Shown: positions 52,106 to 61,135 of the stretch, piece by piece
Layout: every line of letters starts with the position of its first letter
Position numbering within the stretch: the first letter of the stretch is position 1
Source: Halalkalicoccus sp. CG83
Lineage (GTDB): Archaea > Halobacteriota > Halobacteria > Halobacteriales > Halalkalicoccaceae
Direction of reading: 5' to 3'
DNA: 64,000 bases
Assembly (NCBI RefSeq): GCF_037081715.1
Contig: NZ_JAZDDH010000001.1
Location: 372,001-436,000, forward strand
Translations under genes and position numbers: made by a program
Notes under the pieces: generated by a model
The model's input: only the letters and a program-made list of their open reading frames with translations
Told to the model about the DNA's origin: nothing
Databases searched by the model: none

Positions 52106-53092
52106 CTACGAGACCGTCACCGTCAGTCGGGTGGTCCGGTCCGCGTTCTCGGGTGACGGGTCGTCAGGGACATCGCCCCGATAGAGCAGGAACCAGACGT
52201 GGACGTCGCCGCTGCCGGTCGGAGTCAACGCGTACTCGGTTCGTTGGGTCTCCCCGTCCTCGACGGTCGTTTCGAATCGATCGAGCTCCTCCTCGCTCTC
52301 GACGCTCTCGACGGTCGAGCCGTCGTCAGCGAGCGTTACCTCCTGTTGAAGCACGACGGTCGTATAGGTCTGCGTCTCGCCCTCCTGGTTCTCGATTCCG
52401 ACGTAGATCGGCTCGGCGCTACCCGTCGATAGCTCCGTCGGCAGGTCGTTCGCGGTTAGTTCACCCTCCCCGTCCTCCGAGAGCAGGTAGTACTCGGTGT
52501 GTGGCTCCGAATCGGGCAGCGACGGGGCCGCGATGGCCAGATACGCCCCTCCGCCGAGCAGGACGACGACGCTGAAGACGAGGAAGACGTTGAGCAGGAG
52601 CTGTCGGCCGTTCTCGGGCTCGAACGGGCCGCGTTGAGCGTGAATTCCGCGTTGTCGAACCGAGAACAGCGTCGGGAGCGTGCTGTCGCCGGCGTTCCAC
52701 TGTAGCCGATAGCGGTCCGGGGGTGCGACCCGCGCTCGTCGCACCAGTCCGATCACGGCGAACGTGACCGACCAGCCGACGACGGCGATCAACACCGGTG
52801 CCAACCGGATCCCGTACGGCGTGAAGTTCGCGAGATACGCCGCGATCGAGACCACCGCGAGACTGAGCGCGACCGAGAGGACGAGGCGTTCGAGCAGGTC
52901 GAACCCACGATCGCCGCGCTCGGGAAAGAGCGCACTCAGGAACGCGTAACCGGGTGCCAACAGGACGAGAGGGAGCGCGAGCGCGAGCCGAACCGAGGTC
53001 CACGGGAGATCGACCGCTAGGATCCCCACCAGGGCAGTCGTGCCGAGGACGAGGATCGAGAGCAGATCCAGCGTCCATTGATGGGCTCTCAT
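52106..53092 (-). CDS. DUF1616 family membrane protein
   Basis: 328 residues. The N-terminal part has four hydrophobic helices (LDLLSILVLGTTALVGILAV, in part; LALALPLVLLAPGYAFLSALFP; helices at about 70-90 and 95-115), then a loop and a fifth helix (NVFLVFSVVVLLGGGAYLAI) before an extracellular beta-rich domain (about 190-328) of DUF1616. Haloarchaeal members occur by polysaccharide and S-layer glycosylation genes. Function unknown. Confidence 0.84.
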   Translation of the reverse strand: MRAHQWTLDLLSILVLGTTALVGILAVDLPWTSVRLALALPLVLLAPGYAFLSALFPERGDRGFDLLERLVLSVALSLAVVSIAAYLANFTPYGIRLAPVLIAVVGWSVTFAVIGLVRRARVAPPDRYRLQWNAGDSTLPTLFSVRQRGIHAQRGPFEPENGRQLLLNVFLVFSVVVLLGGGAYLAIAAPSLPDSEPHTEYYLLSEDGEGELTANDLPTELSTGSAEPIYVGIENQEGETQTYTTVVLQQEVTLADDGSTVESVESEEELDRFETTVEDGETQRTEYALTPTGSGDVHVWFLLYRGDVPDDPSPENADRTTRLTVTVS

Positions 53093-53438
53093 TTCCCCAG
53101 CCTACGCAAGGTGTAGTGAAAAACCCCGCGAAGGTTCATCACCGTAGGGAATCGATAGGATCGCTGATGTGAATCGGATGGAACGCGTCGCTTTCGTTCG
53201 TTTCGCCCGTTATAATGGCCCTTAACACGTTTATAACAAAGACCGGGCGTTTCGTGGGTTGGGATGAGCACGGCTTCGGTCCGCCAGTGTTTCGATCCAT
53301 GCAACAACGAGAGAGCCGCCCCGTACGCCCGGTCCGACCGTGGAACGTGGGGTACGACCCCGATCCGCGGCGAGCAGCCCGCTCGTCGCCCCGTATCGCC
53401 CCTGGAGCACCGCTCGCGCGGGAGGTGAGACTCCCCGG
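53093..53438. other. Intergenic region before the amino-sugar operon
   Basis: No gene supported. A 54-codon frame from 53264 has neutral to basic composition and no family resemblance. CGTTTATAACA (53229-53239) is the best TATA box for the operon that begins at 53439; the resulting leader would be about 175 bases. A strong Shine-Dalgarno GGAGGTGAG (53421-53429) lies before the aminotransferase start. Confidence 0.45.
53229..53239 (+). promoter_or_regulatory. Candidate promoter of the amino-sugar operon
   Basis: GTTTATAACA follows TTATAATGG and CTTAACA in the only AT-rich stretch before the first operon gene. Confidence 0.35.
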
Positions 53439-54530
53439 ATGACGATCCCGATCGCGAACCCGGACATCGGCGAGGCGGAACGAGAGGGGGTCGTCTCGGT
53501 CCTCGAGTCCGGCTACATCGCAAGCGGCGACGTCGTCACGACGTTCGAGGAGGAGTTCGCCGACTACTGCGGCGCCGAGCGCGCCGTCGCCACGGCAAAC
53601 GGCACCGCCGCACTCCACGCCACCTACGAGGCGCTCGACGTCGAGGGTCAGGCCGTCGTCACGACGCCCTTCTCCTTCGTTGCCACCGCGAACTCGATCC
53701 GGCTTGCCGGCGGGGAGCCGGTCTTCGCCGACATCGAACCCGAGACGTACAACCTGGATCCCGACGCCGTCGAGGCGATCCTCCGCGAGCGTGACGACGT
53801 CGCGGCGATCATGCCGGTCCACCTCTACGGACTGCCCGCCGACATGCGCCGGTTCCGCGAGCTCGCGGACGATCACGACGTCGCGCTGGTCGAGGACGCT
53901 GCCCAGGCCCACGGTGCCTCCATCGACGGCCAGCGCGTCGGGTCGTTCGGCGACGCCGCCTGCTTCTCCTTCTACCCGACGAAGAACATGACCACCGGCG
54001 AGGGCGGGATCGTGACGACCGACGATCCCGAGATCGAGGCGGGGATCCGGGAGTTCATCAATCACGGGCGCAACGGCGGCGACGCCTACGCCCACGTCTC
54101 GGTCGGGCACAACCTCCGGCTGACGAACGTCGCCGCCGCCCTGGGACGCGCACAGCTCGATCGACTCCCCGCGTTCACCGAGGCCCGCCAGGAGAACGCC
54201 CGGCGGCTCACCGAGGGGCTCGCGGACGCCCCGGTCGAGACGCCGACGGTCCCCGACGGCATGGAACACGTCTACCACCAGTACACGGTCCGAACGGCGG
54301 ACCGCGACGGACTCCGGTCGGCGCTCGAGGAGCAGGGGGTCGATAGTGCGGTCTACTACCCGACCTGCATCCACGAGCTCGAGGCGTACGAGGGGTACAG
54401 CGCGGAGACGCCGGCGGCGAAGCGAGCTACCGAGGAGGTGCTCTCGTTGCCGGTCCACCCGAACGTATCGACCGACGACGTCGATCGGATCGTTGAAGCA
54501 ACCACGAACGCAGGTATCAAACATGTCTGA
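53439..54530 (+). CDS. DegT/DnrJ/EryC1-type sugar aminotransferase (WbpE-like)
   Basis: 363 residues. MTIPIANPDIGEAEREGV, the GTAALHATYEAL loop, VEDAAQAHGASIDG with the PLP Asp, and CFSFYPTKNMTTGEGG with the PLP lysine. It transfers an amino group from glutamate to a 3-keto sugar nucleotide. In the WbpE role it makes the 3-amino group of UDP-GlcNAc3NAcA. The next gene overlaps by 8 bases. ATG at 53439 follows GGAGGTGAG. Confidence 0.9.
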   Translation: MTIPIANPDIGEAEREGVVSVLESGYIASGDVVTTFEEEFADYCGAERAVATANGTAALHATYEALDVEGQAVVTTPFSFVATANSIRLAGGEPVFADIEPETYNLDPDAVEAILRERDDVAAIMPVHLYGLPADMRRFRELADDHDVALVEDAAQAHGASIDGQRVGSFGDAACFSFYPTKNMTTGEGGIVTTDDPEIEAGIREFINHGRNGGDAYAHVSVGHNLRLTNVAAALGRAQLDRLPAFTEARQENARRLTEGLADAPVETPTVPDGMEHVYHQYTVRTADRDGLRSALEEQGVDSAVYYPTCIHELEAYEGYSAETPAAKRATEEVLSLPVHPNVSTDDVDRIVEATTNAGIKHV

Positions 54531-55503
54531 ACAACCAGCCCTCCGGGTCGGCGTCATCGGCGTCGGCAGCATGGGACAGAACCACGTCCGAGTCTACCGG
54601 GAACTGCCCGAAACGAACCTCGTCGGCATCACCGACGCCGACATCGAACAGGCCGAGTCCGTCGCCGACGCCTTCGGCACGGACGCCCTCGAGATGGACG
54701 AACTGCTCGAGGCCGTCGACGCGGTCTCGATCGCCGTTCCGACGCCGTATCACTACGAAACCGCCCGCGAGTGCATCGATGCCGGGGTGAACGTCCTGGT
54801 CGAGAAACCGTTCGTCGAGAAGCTCGAGAACGGACGCCGGCTGATCGAGTTCGCCGACCAACGCGACGTCGTCCTCCAGGTCGGCCACATCGAGCGGTTC
54901 AACCCTGCGGTGATGACGCTGATGGACCTGCTCGACGACCTCGACATCATCGCGCTCGACGCCCAGCGGCTCGGACCGCCGCTCGATCGCGACATCGAGG
55001 ACACCGCAGTGATGGACCTGATGATCCACGACCTCGACATCCTGCTCGCGATCCTCGACGAGGAAGTCGAGAAGGTGTACGCCGCCGGGACTCGCGAGTC
55101 GAACTACGCGACCGCGACCATTCAGACCGAGTCGGGACGGATCGGCGAGCTGACCGCGAGCCGCGTCACCCAACAGAAGGTCAGACAGCTCACGATTACC
55201 GCGGAGAACTGCCGGGTAATCGTCGACTACACCGACCAGTCGATCGAGATCACCCGCCAGTCGCTGCCCGAGTACGCTCGTGAGAACGATTCGTTCCGGT
55301 ATCGCCACGAGAACGTCATCGAACAGGTGCTCGTCGAGCGCCGCGAACCGCTGAAGAACGAGCTTTCCGCGTTCGCCGAGGCCGTCCGGACCGAGTCCGA
55401 ACCGCTCGTTACCGGCGAGGACGGGATCCGTGCGCTCGAACTCGCCCGAGAGATCGACGAACTCGCGAGCGAGCGGGTGCCCGCACCGGCCGATACGGTC
55501 TGA
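54523..55503 (+). CDS. Gfo/Idh/MocA oxidoreductase (WbpB-like sugar 3-dehydrogenase)
   Basis: 326 residues. Rossmann dinucleotide motif VGVIGVGSMGQNHVR, followed by AVPTPYHYETA, the EKPFVEKLENG motif with the catalytic Lys (EKP), and HIERFNPAV plus MIHDLDIL in the substrate domain. In the predicted pathway it oxidises C3 of UDP-GlcNAcA with NAD. It overlaps the aminotransferase gene (ATGTCTGA). An Gfo/Idh enzyme next to WbpE-type and WbpD-type genes is the expected layout. Confidence 0.88.
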   Translation: MSEQPALRVGVIGVGSMGQNHVRVYRELPETNLVGITDADIEQAESVADAFGTDALEMDELLEAVDAVSIAVPTPYHYETARECIDAGVNVLVEKPFVEKLENGRRLIEFADQRDVVLQVGHIERFNPAVMTLMDLLDDLDIIALDAQRLGPPLDRDIEDTAVMDLMIHDLDILLAILDEEVEKVYAAGTRESNYATATIQTESGRIGELTASRVTQQKVRQLTITAENCRVIVDYTDQSIEITRQSLPEYARENDSFRYRHENVIEQVLVERREPLKNELSAFAEAVRTESEPLVTGEDGIRALELAREIDELASERVPAPADTV

Positions 55504-55645
55504 CGGTTCGACGACCGAACCGATAGCGTCGTATGGCCGGTGCGTTAATACCGGCCGAACGGAGACCTAGAGCACGAACCATGACCGAAACCAGACCCCA
55601 GACTACTGACCCGCCGTTCCCCCTTCTGCGGCCGGGAGTCCGATC

Positions 55646-56236
55646 GTGACGAACCGCTCACGGCTCGGAGAGGACTGCGTCCTCGACGAACCGGAGAACG
55701 TCGGCTACGTCCACGACGAGGACGCGGAACCGGCGACGGTCGGCGACCGCGCCCGGATCCGCCAGGGAACGATCGTCTACTGCGACGTCGAGATCGGCGA
55801 CGATCTGACCACGGGTCACAACGCCCTGATTCGTGAGGACACGACCATCGGCGACGACGTGATCGTCGGCACCGACACCGTGATCGACGGACGGACGGAG
55901 ATCGGCTCGAACGTCAGCCTCCAGACCGGCGTCTACGTTCCCACCGACACGACGATCGGCGACAACGTCTTCGTCGGCCCGCGTGTAGTGATGACGAACG
56001 ACCCCTACCCCGTCAGGCAGGACGTCGATCTGGTCGGACCCACCCTCGCCGACGGCGTCTCCGTGGGTGCGAACGCGACGATCCTCCCCGGCGTGCGGAT
56101 CGGCGAGGGTTCGTTCGTCGCGGCGGGTTCGACCGTTACCGAGGACGTCCCGGCAGACACCCTCGCGCTCGGCACGCCCGCGCGCCATCGCGAGCTTCCC
56201 GAGAACCTCTCGGGGGAGAACACCTTGTATGAGTGA
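55646..56236 (+). CDS. Left-handed beta-helix acetyltransferase (WbpD-like)
   Basis: 196 residues from a GTG at 55646. Hexapeptide repeats (VGDRARIRQGTIVYCDVEIGDDL, in part, TTIGDDVIVGTDTVIDG, TTIGDNVFVGPRVVMTNDPYP) run to GTPARHRELPENL. MTNDPYPVR is the typical loop of sugar N-acetyltransferases such as WbpD. It would acetylate the C3 amino group. The end overlaps the dehydrogenase gene by 8 bases. Confidence 0.87.
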   Translation: MTNRSRLGEDCVLDEPENVGYVHDEDAEPATVGDRARIRQGTIVYCDVEIGDDLTTGHNALIREDTTIGDDVIVGTDTVIDGRTEIGSNVSLQTGVYVPTDTTIGDNVFVGPRVVMTNDPYPVRQDVDLVGPTLADGVSVGANATILPGVRIGEGSFVAAGSTVTEDVPADTLALGTPARHRELPENLSGENTLYE

Positions 56237-57620
56237 CAGCGTATCCACGAGCGCCCCAGCGCTCTACGGCTCGGACGCATCGAGCGACGAACAGCGAGCG
56301 GCGCTGACGGACGGGGAGATCCCCGTCGCCGTCTATGGCCTCGGGAAGATGGGGCTGCCGCTGGCCTCCGTCTACGCCGACGTGACCGAGAACGTCACCG
56401 GCGTGGACGTCGACCCCGAGGTGGTCGAGTCGATCTCCGCCGGCGAGAACCATATCGCCGGCGAGCCCGGTCTCGACGAACTGGTCTCCGGCGTCGTCGA
56501 ATCGGGCTCGCTCGCCGCGAGCGTGGACGGCGCCGCCGCTGCCCGGGACGCACGTGTCCACGTCGTGATCGTCCCCACGCTGGTCGACGAGAGCTCTCGA
56601 CCCGACCTGTCGGTGGTCGAGTCGGTGATGAGCGACATCACGGAGGGGCTCTCGCCGGGCGACGTCGTGATCCTCGAGTCGACCGTGCCGCCGCGGACCT
56701 GTATCGATCGGGTGCTCCCGCTTCTGGAGGAGGGTAGCGGTCTCGACCGTGGCGAGTTCGGGGTGGCGTTCTGTCCCGAGCGAACCTCGAGCGGCCGCGC
56801 CATAGAGGACATCCGCGGCGCGTATCCGAAGATCGTCGGCGGCGTCGACGAGGAGAGCACGCGCGTCGCGGAGTTGATCTACGGCGAGATCAGCGACAAC
56901 GAGGTGATTCCCGTCTCGGACGCCACGACCGCGGAGGCCGTGAAGGTGTTCGAGGGGGTCTATCGCGACGTCAACATCGCGCTGGCGAACGAGCTCACGA
57001 AACACGCCGAGGAGCTCGACATTAGCGTCCTCGAGGCGATCGAGGCCGCCAATACCCAGCCGTTCTGTGACCTCCACGTTCCGGGTGCAGGCGTCGGCGG
57101 CCACTGCATCCCCTACTACCCGCACTTCTTGATTCAGGAGTTCGACGCGGACTCCCGACTGATGGAGACCGCCCGCGACATCAACGACACGATGCCTGGC
57201 TACACCGCGGAGCTCGCGCTGAACGGCCTCGCCGAGCAGGGGATCGACAGCGAGGGTGCCGAGGTGCTCGTGCTCGGACTCACCTACCGCGCGGGCGTCG
57301 ACGAACTCCGTGCGACGCCCGCGATGGGCGTGATCGAGCGGCTGGCCTCGGCGGGTACGAACGTCACGGCGGTCGACCCGATCACCGACACGTACGAGCC
57401 GTTCGAGGAGGCGGGTGCGTCCGTCGTCTCGCTCTCCGAGGCTCGTGAGGGAAGCTACGACGCGGTGATACTCGTCACCGCCCAGGAAGCGTTCGAGGAG
57501 CTCGACGTGCCGGCGCTCGGCTCCGGGCGCGGCTCACTGGTGGTCGTCGACGGCCGCCAGGCGCTGACCGAACTGCAGGAACGCGACGTCTACTACAAGG
57601 GAATCGGTATCAATGCCTGA
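56229..57620 (+). CDS. Nucleotide sugar 6-dehydrogenase (WbpA-like)
   Basis: 463 residues from MSDSVSTSAPALYG. After an acidic 30-residue N-terminal tail comes the Rossmann motif VAVYGLGKMGLPLA, then ILESTVPPRT, FCPERTSSGRAIEDI, AEAVKVFEGVYRDVNIA and the catalytic Cys in GAGVGGHCIPYYP. The C-terminal domain is complete. It oxidises C6 of UDP-GlcNAc or a related sugar to the carboxylate with two NAD. Overlaps on both sides (8 bases each) place it in the middle of one operon. Confidence 0.88.
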   Translation: MSDSVSTSAPALYGSDASSDEQRAALTDGEIPVAVYGLGKMGLPLASVYADVTENVTGVDVDPEVVESISAGENHIAGEPGLDELVSGVVESGSLAASVDGAAAARDARVHVVIVPTLVDESSRPDLSVVESVMSDITEGLSPGDVVILESTVPPRTCIDRVLPLLEEGSGLDRGEFGVAFCPERTSSGRAIEDIRGAYPKIVGGVDEESTRVAELIYGEISDNEVIPVSDATTAEAVKVFEGVYRDVNIALANELTKHAEELDISVLEAIEAANTQPFCDLHVPGAGVGGHCIPYYPHFLIQEFDADSRLMETARDINDTMPGYTAELALNGLAEQGIDSEGAEVLVLGLTYRAGVDELRATPAMGVIERLASAGTNVTAVDPITDTYEPFEEAGASVVSLSEAREGSYDAVILVTAQEAFEELDVPALGSGRGSLVVVDGRQALTELQERDVYYKGIGINA

Positions 57621-58944
57621 ACACGAAAGCGAGCTCGACTCATCATCGATGTCTGAACACGGAACCGGAACGGTCTGTATCGTCGGTCTCGGCTACGTCG
57701 GTCTGCCGCTCGCGAGCGCCTTCGACGAGGAGGGGCTCGACGTAATCGGCTTCGACGTCGACGAGGCGAAAGTAGCGAGGCTCTCGGAGGGTCGGGACCC
57801 GACCAACGAGATCGGCGACGAGGCGGTCGCCCGAAGCGGCATCGAGTTCACGACCGACCCGACGCCGATCGAACGGGCGGAGTACGTCATCATCACCGTC
57901 CCGACGCCGGTCGACAGCATGAAGAACCCGAACCTCGACTTCGTCGAGAGCGCGGGCCGGACGGTCGGCGAACACCTCTCATCGAGCACGACGGTCGTGC
58001 TCGAATCGACGGTCTATCCGGGCGTTACGCGCGACGTGCTCGCGCCCGCGATCGAGGCCGTTTCCGGTTTCACGCTCGGCGAGGAGTTCAACGTCGGCTA
58101 CTCGCCGGAACGGCTCGCGCCGGGCACCGACAAGAGCCTGCGCGAGGTCGTGAAGATCGTCAGCGGGGACACCGACGAGACGCTCGCGGATCTGGCGACG
58201 CTCTACGAACGGGTCGTCGACGCGGGCGTCTATCGAGCGCCTACCATCGAGGCCGCGGAGGCGGCGAAGGTGCTCGAGAACGTCCAGCGTGACGTGAACA
58301 TCGCCGTGGTGAACGAGCTCGCGCTGATCTGCGATCACATGGGGCTCGACACCCAGGAGGTGATCGACGCCGCCGCCTCGAAGTGGAACTTCCACGCGTA
58401 CGAGCCCGGGCTCGTCGGCGGCCACTGCATCCCCGTCGACCCGCTCTTTCTCGTGCACGGTTCCGAGCGGGCGGGCTACTCGCCGAAGCTCATCCTGCAG
58501 GCGCGCGAGGTAAACGAGTACATGCCGAAACACACGGCCGAACTGACGTTGAAGGCGCTCAACCAGTCCGGAAAGGTTCTCCAGGACAGCGAGCTCGTCG
58601 TGCTCGGGCTCGCCTACAAGCCCAACGTTGGCGATCTGCGCACCTCCGAGATCGGCGGCGTCATCACCACCCTCGAGGAGTACGGGATCGAGTGTGCGGG
58701 TTACGACCCGCTCGCGCCCGACGAGGCGATCCGCGAGAGCTTCGGGATCGAACCGCTCGCCGAGCCCGATTTCGAGGGGAAGGACGGGATCATTCTCGCG
58801 ACGCCGCACGACGAGCTCGTCGAAGGGCTCGATCTCGCGGCCGCGCGCGAGGAGCTCGCCGATGATCCCGTTCTGATCGACGTGAAGGGCGTATTGGACG
58901 AGGACGAGGCGACGAAGGCCGGCTACGCCTACCGAAAGCTCTGA
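57613..58944 (+). CDS. Second nucleotide sugar dehydrogenase (WecC-like, UDP-ManNAc dehydrogenase type)
   Basis: 443 residues. Rossmann motif CIVGLGYVGLPLASAF, TVPTPVDSMKNPNL, GYSPERLAPGTDKSLREV, EAAKVLENVQRDVNIAVVNE, catalytic Cys in GLVGGHCIPVDPLF and LVVLGLAYKPNVGDLR. ATG 57613 overlaps the preceding stop by 8 bases; ATG 57649 is an alternative start (MSEHGTGTVCIVG). Its sequence differs clearly from the previous one, so the operon makes two uronic acids or one is a backup. Confidence 0.88.
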   Translation: MPEHESELDSSSMSEHGTGTVCIVGLGYVGLPLASAFDEEGLDVIGFDVDEAKVARLSEGRDPTNEIGDEAVARSGIEFTTDPTPIERAEYVIITVPTPVDSMKNPNLDFVESAGRTVGEHLSSSTTVVLESTVYPGVTRDVLAPAIEAVSGFTLGEEFNVGYSPERLAPGTDKSLREVVKIVSGDTDETLADLATLYERVVDAGVYRAPTIEAAEAAKVLENVQRDVNIAVVNELALICDHMGLDTQEVIDAAASKWNFHAYEPGLVGGHCIPVDPLFLVHGSERAGYSPKLILQAREVNEYMPKHTAELTLKALNQSGKVLQDSELVVLGLAYKPNVGDLRTSEIGGVITTLEEYGIECAGYDPLAPDEAIRESFGIEPLAEPDFEGKDGIILATPHDELVEGLDLAAAREELADDPVLIDVKGVLDEDEATKAGYAYRKL

Positions 58945-58945
58945 G

Positions 58946-59968
58946 ATGCGCGTCTGTATCGCCATCCAGCACCCGGCCCACGTCCACTTCTACAGACATG
59001 CGATCCGGGAGCTCGAGGCCGACGGTCACGAGTGTTCGATCGTCGTCCGTGAGTCTGAGGTCGCGACCGACCTGCTCGACGCCCATGGCTTCGACTATCG
59101 CGTGCTCGGCGGCTCCGCCTCGGGGCTCCGGCTGCTCGCCTCGCAGGCGAGCTACGAGGCGAGGATGCTCCGTCACGCGAGGCGGTTCGACCCCGACGTG
59201 ATGACCGCGATCGGCGGCTCGGCGGCGGCACACGTCGCCAGCCTCGTCGGAGCGCGAAGCGTCGTCTTCACCGACACCGAGCACGCGACGCTTACCAACC
59301 GGTTGATGGCACCGTTCGCCGACGAGATCTGGACGCCCGAGTGCTTCCACGCCGACTTCGGCCCCAAACAGGTCCGCTATCCCGGCTACCACGAACTCGC
59401 CTACCTCCATCCCGATCGTTTCGAGCCCGATCCGTCGGTGCTCGACGATCTAGGGGTCGCCGACGAGGAGTACATCGTCCTCCGACTCGTCTCGTGGGAC
59501 GCCTCGCACGACGCCGGCGCCGGGGGGATCGATGACGTGGGCGACGTAGTCGACCGACTCGAGGCGACCGGCGCGCGCGTGCTCGTCACCGCCGAGGGCG
59601 ACATGCCCCCGCGGGTCGCCGACCGAACGGCCGACGTCGAGCCCCACCGGATGCACGACGTGCTCGCCGGTGCGTCGCTGTTCCTCGGCGAGGGGGCGAC
59701 GATGGCCGCCGAGAGCGCCGTCCTCGGCACACCGGCGGTCTACGTCAATACGCTTCGGATGGGCTACACCGACGAGCTCGAGGCGCGCTACGGGTTGCTG
59801 TACAACTGCCAAGGCGCCTACCGCCACCACAACGCACTCGAGACCGCCGAGACGATCCTCTCGGGCGAGGAGGGCGACGACTGGGCCGAGCGGCGCGAAC
59901 GACTGCTCTCCGAGAAGGTCGATACGACGAACGTCATCCTCGCGGCGCTCACCGATGGCGAGTACTGA
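58946..59968 (+). CDS. DUF354 family protein (GT-B-like, epimerase or glycosyltransferase)
   Basis: 340 residues. MRVCIAIQHPAHVHFYRHAI opens the GT-B-like N domain; FTDTEHATLTNRLM and VSWDASHDAG mark the middle, and LFLGEGATMAAESAVLGTPAVYVNT the donor-site loop. DUF354 is related to UDP-GlcNAc 2-epimerases and to GT28 enzymes. In this operon it could be the WbpI-type epimerase or a transferase; sequence alone does not decide. One base separates it from the dehydrogenase. Confidence 0.8.
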   Translation: MRVCIAIQHPAHVHFYRHAIRELEADGHECSIVVRESEVATDLLDAHGFDYRVLGGSASGLRLLASQASYEARMLRHARRFDPDVMTAIGGSAAAHVASLVGARSVVFTDTEHATLTNRLMAPFADEIWTPECFHADFGPKQVRYPGYHELAYLHPDRFEPDPSVLDDLGVADEEYIVLRLVSWDASHDAGAGGIDDVGDVVDRLEATGARVLVTAEGDMPPRVADRTADVEPHRMHDVLAGASLFLGEGATMAAESAVLGTPAVYVNTLRMGYTDELEARYGLLYNCQGAYRHHNALETAETILSGEEGDDWAERRERLLSEKVDTTNVILAALTDGEY

Positions 59969-60884
59969 CCTCGACGTCCTCCAGCTGGTCACCACCCCGC
60001 GGTCGTTCTTCGACCAACAGGTGCGCGTCCTCGAGGAGCGTGGCGTCCGTTCGACCGTGGTGGAGGTACCCCGGTCCGAGGCCGGGAGACGGCCGAGCGA
60101 CTTCGGCCGGTTCTACGCGCGAGTCCTCCGAGAAACCGCCCCGCCGTCGGGTTACGACCTCGTTCACGCCAACTACGGATTGATCGGTCCGTTCGCCCTC
60201 GCCCAGCCGACGCGCCCCGTCGTGCTCACGGTCTGGGGGTCGGAGGTGATGGGTTACTCGCGACGACTCGACCTGATCACGCAGCGGGCCGCCGAACACA
60301 GCGACGCGGTGATTGCCCCCTCGAAGGCGGTCTCGCGCGAACTCGACGCACCCCATACGGTGATCCCGTTCGGCGTCGACACCGGACTGTTCCGGCCGAT
60401 GGACCGCAGTGAGGCACGCGAGCGCCTCGGATGGGACGCCGACGCTCGAATCGTGCTCTTCCCCTACGACCCGGTACGGGAGGTGAAGAACCACAGGCTG
60501 GCAAAGCAGGTCGTCGAGCGCGCCTCGGTCGACGCCGAACTGCGGACGGTCTCGGGTCTCGATTACTCCGAGATGCCCTACGTGATGAACGCGAGCGACG
60601 CCCTGTTGGTCACCTCCGACCGCGAGAGCGGTCCAATGGTGATCAAGGAGGCAGCCGCCTGCGACCTCCCGGTCGTCTCGACCGACGTCGGCTTCGCCCG
60701 CGAAATCCTCGAGGGGCTGCACCGATGTACGGTCGGCGATACGGAAACCGAACTGGTCGCCGGACTCGAACGCGCTCTCGACTCCGACGAACGCTCCAAC
60801 GGACGCGAGGTTACCGACGACCTAGACCTCGATCGAATGGGCGATCGACTCCTTACGGTGTACACAACCGTCCTTGATCTGTAG
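59955..60884 (+). CDS. Family 4 glycosyltransferase
   Basis: 309 residues from MASTDLDVLQLVTTPR. GT-B fold with LVHANYGLIGPFALAQ and TVWGSEVMGYSRRLDLIT in the N domain, VIPFGVDTGLF, and the C domain IVLFPYDPVREVKNHRLAKQV, in part, with ESGPMVIKEAAACDLPVVST as donor-site loop. It overlaps the DUF354 gene by 14 bases and ends the operon that begins at 53439. A likely role is adding the diacetamido-uronic acid to the glycan. Confidence 0.86.
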   Translation: MASTDLDVLQLVTTPRSFFDQQVRVLEERGVRSTVVEVPRSEAGRRPSDFGRFYARVLRETAPPSGYDLVHANYGLIGPFALAQPTRPVVLTVWGSEVMGYSRRLDLITQRAAEHSDAVIAPSKAVSRELDAPHTVIPFGVDTGLFRPMDRSEARERLGWDADARIVLFPYDPVREVKNHRLAKQVVERASVDAELRTVSGLDYSEMPYVMNASDALLVTSDRESGPMVIKEAAACDLPVVSTDVGFAREILEGLHRCTVGDTETELVAGLERALDSDERSNGREVTDDLDLDRMGDRLLTVYTTVLDL

Positions 60885-61102
60885 CCAGAATCGGAGCGGT
60901 ATCGATCCCATCAACCTCCGTTTCGGCCCCTCGAAAACTCCTCGAGAAAGGTATGTTACATCGCGGCGAACCGAGCCGCGAGCTCCCGAATGCCGATTTG
61001 AGCGCCAGTTACGGATACGAAGCGTTGGATCGGGGACGTCCTAAACGATACACAAATCGTATGGTTCTTGACGCCGCCGATCCGATCACAACAACTAACT
61101 TA

Positions 61103-61127
61103 TTAGGCACCGCCTGATAATGCCTAA
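61103..61127. promoter_or_regulatory. Inverted repeat before the DUF7344-like gene
   Basis: TTAGGCA (61103-61109) and TGCCTAA (61121-61127) are perfect inverted repeats with an 11-base spacer, ending 8 bases before the start at 61136. Symmetry and place suit an operator, perhaps for the HTH protein it precedes. Confidence 0.55.
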
Positions 61128-61135
61128 GTGATGAA

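Noticed and set aside
53264-53428. 54-codon frame before the aminotransferase
   Set aside because: Composition is Arg/Pro/Ser rich and not haloarchaeal-acidic; no similarity recognised. It may be part of the leader.
60885-61102. Possible small gene between the GT4 gene and the DUF7344-type gene
   Set aside because: Only short frames without bias; the region looks like a promoter and leader.
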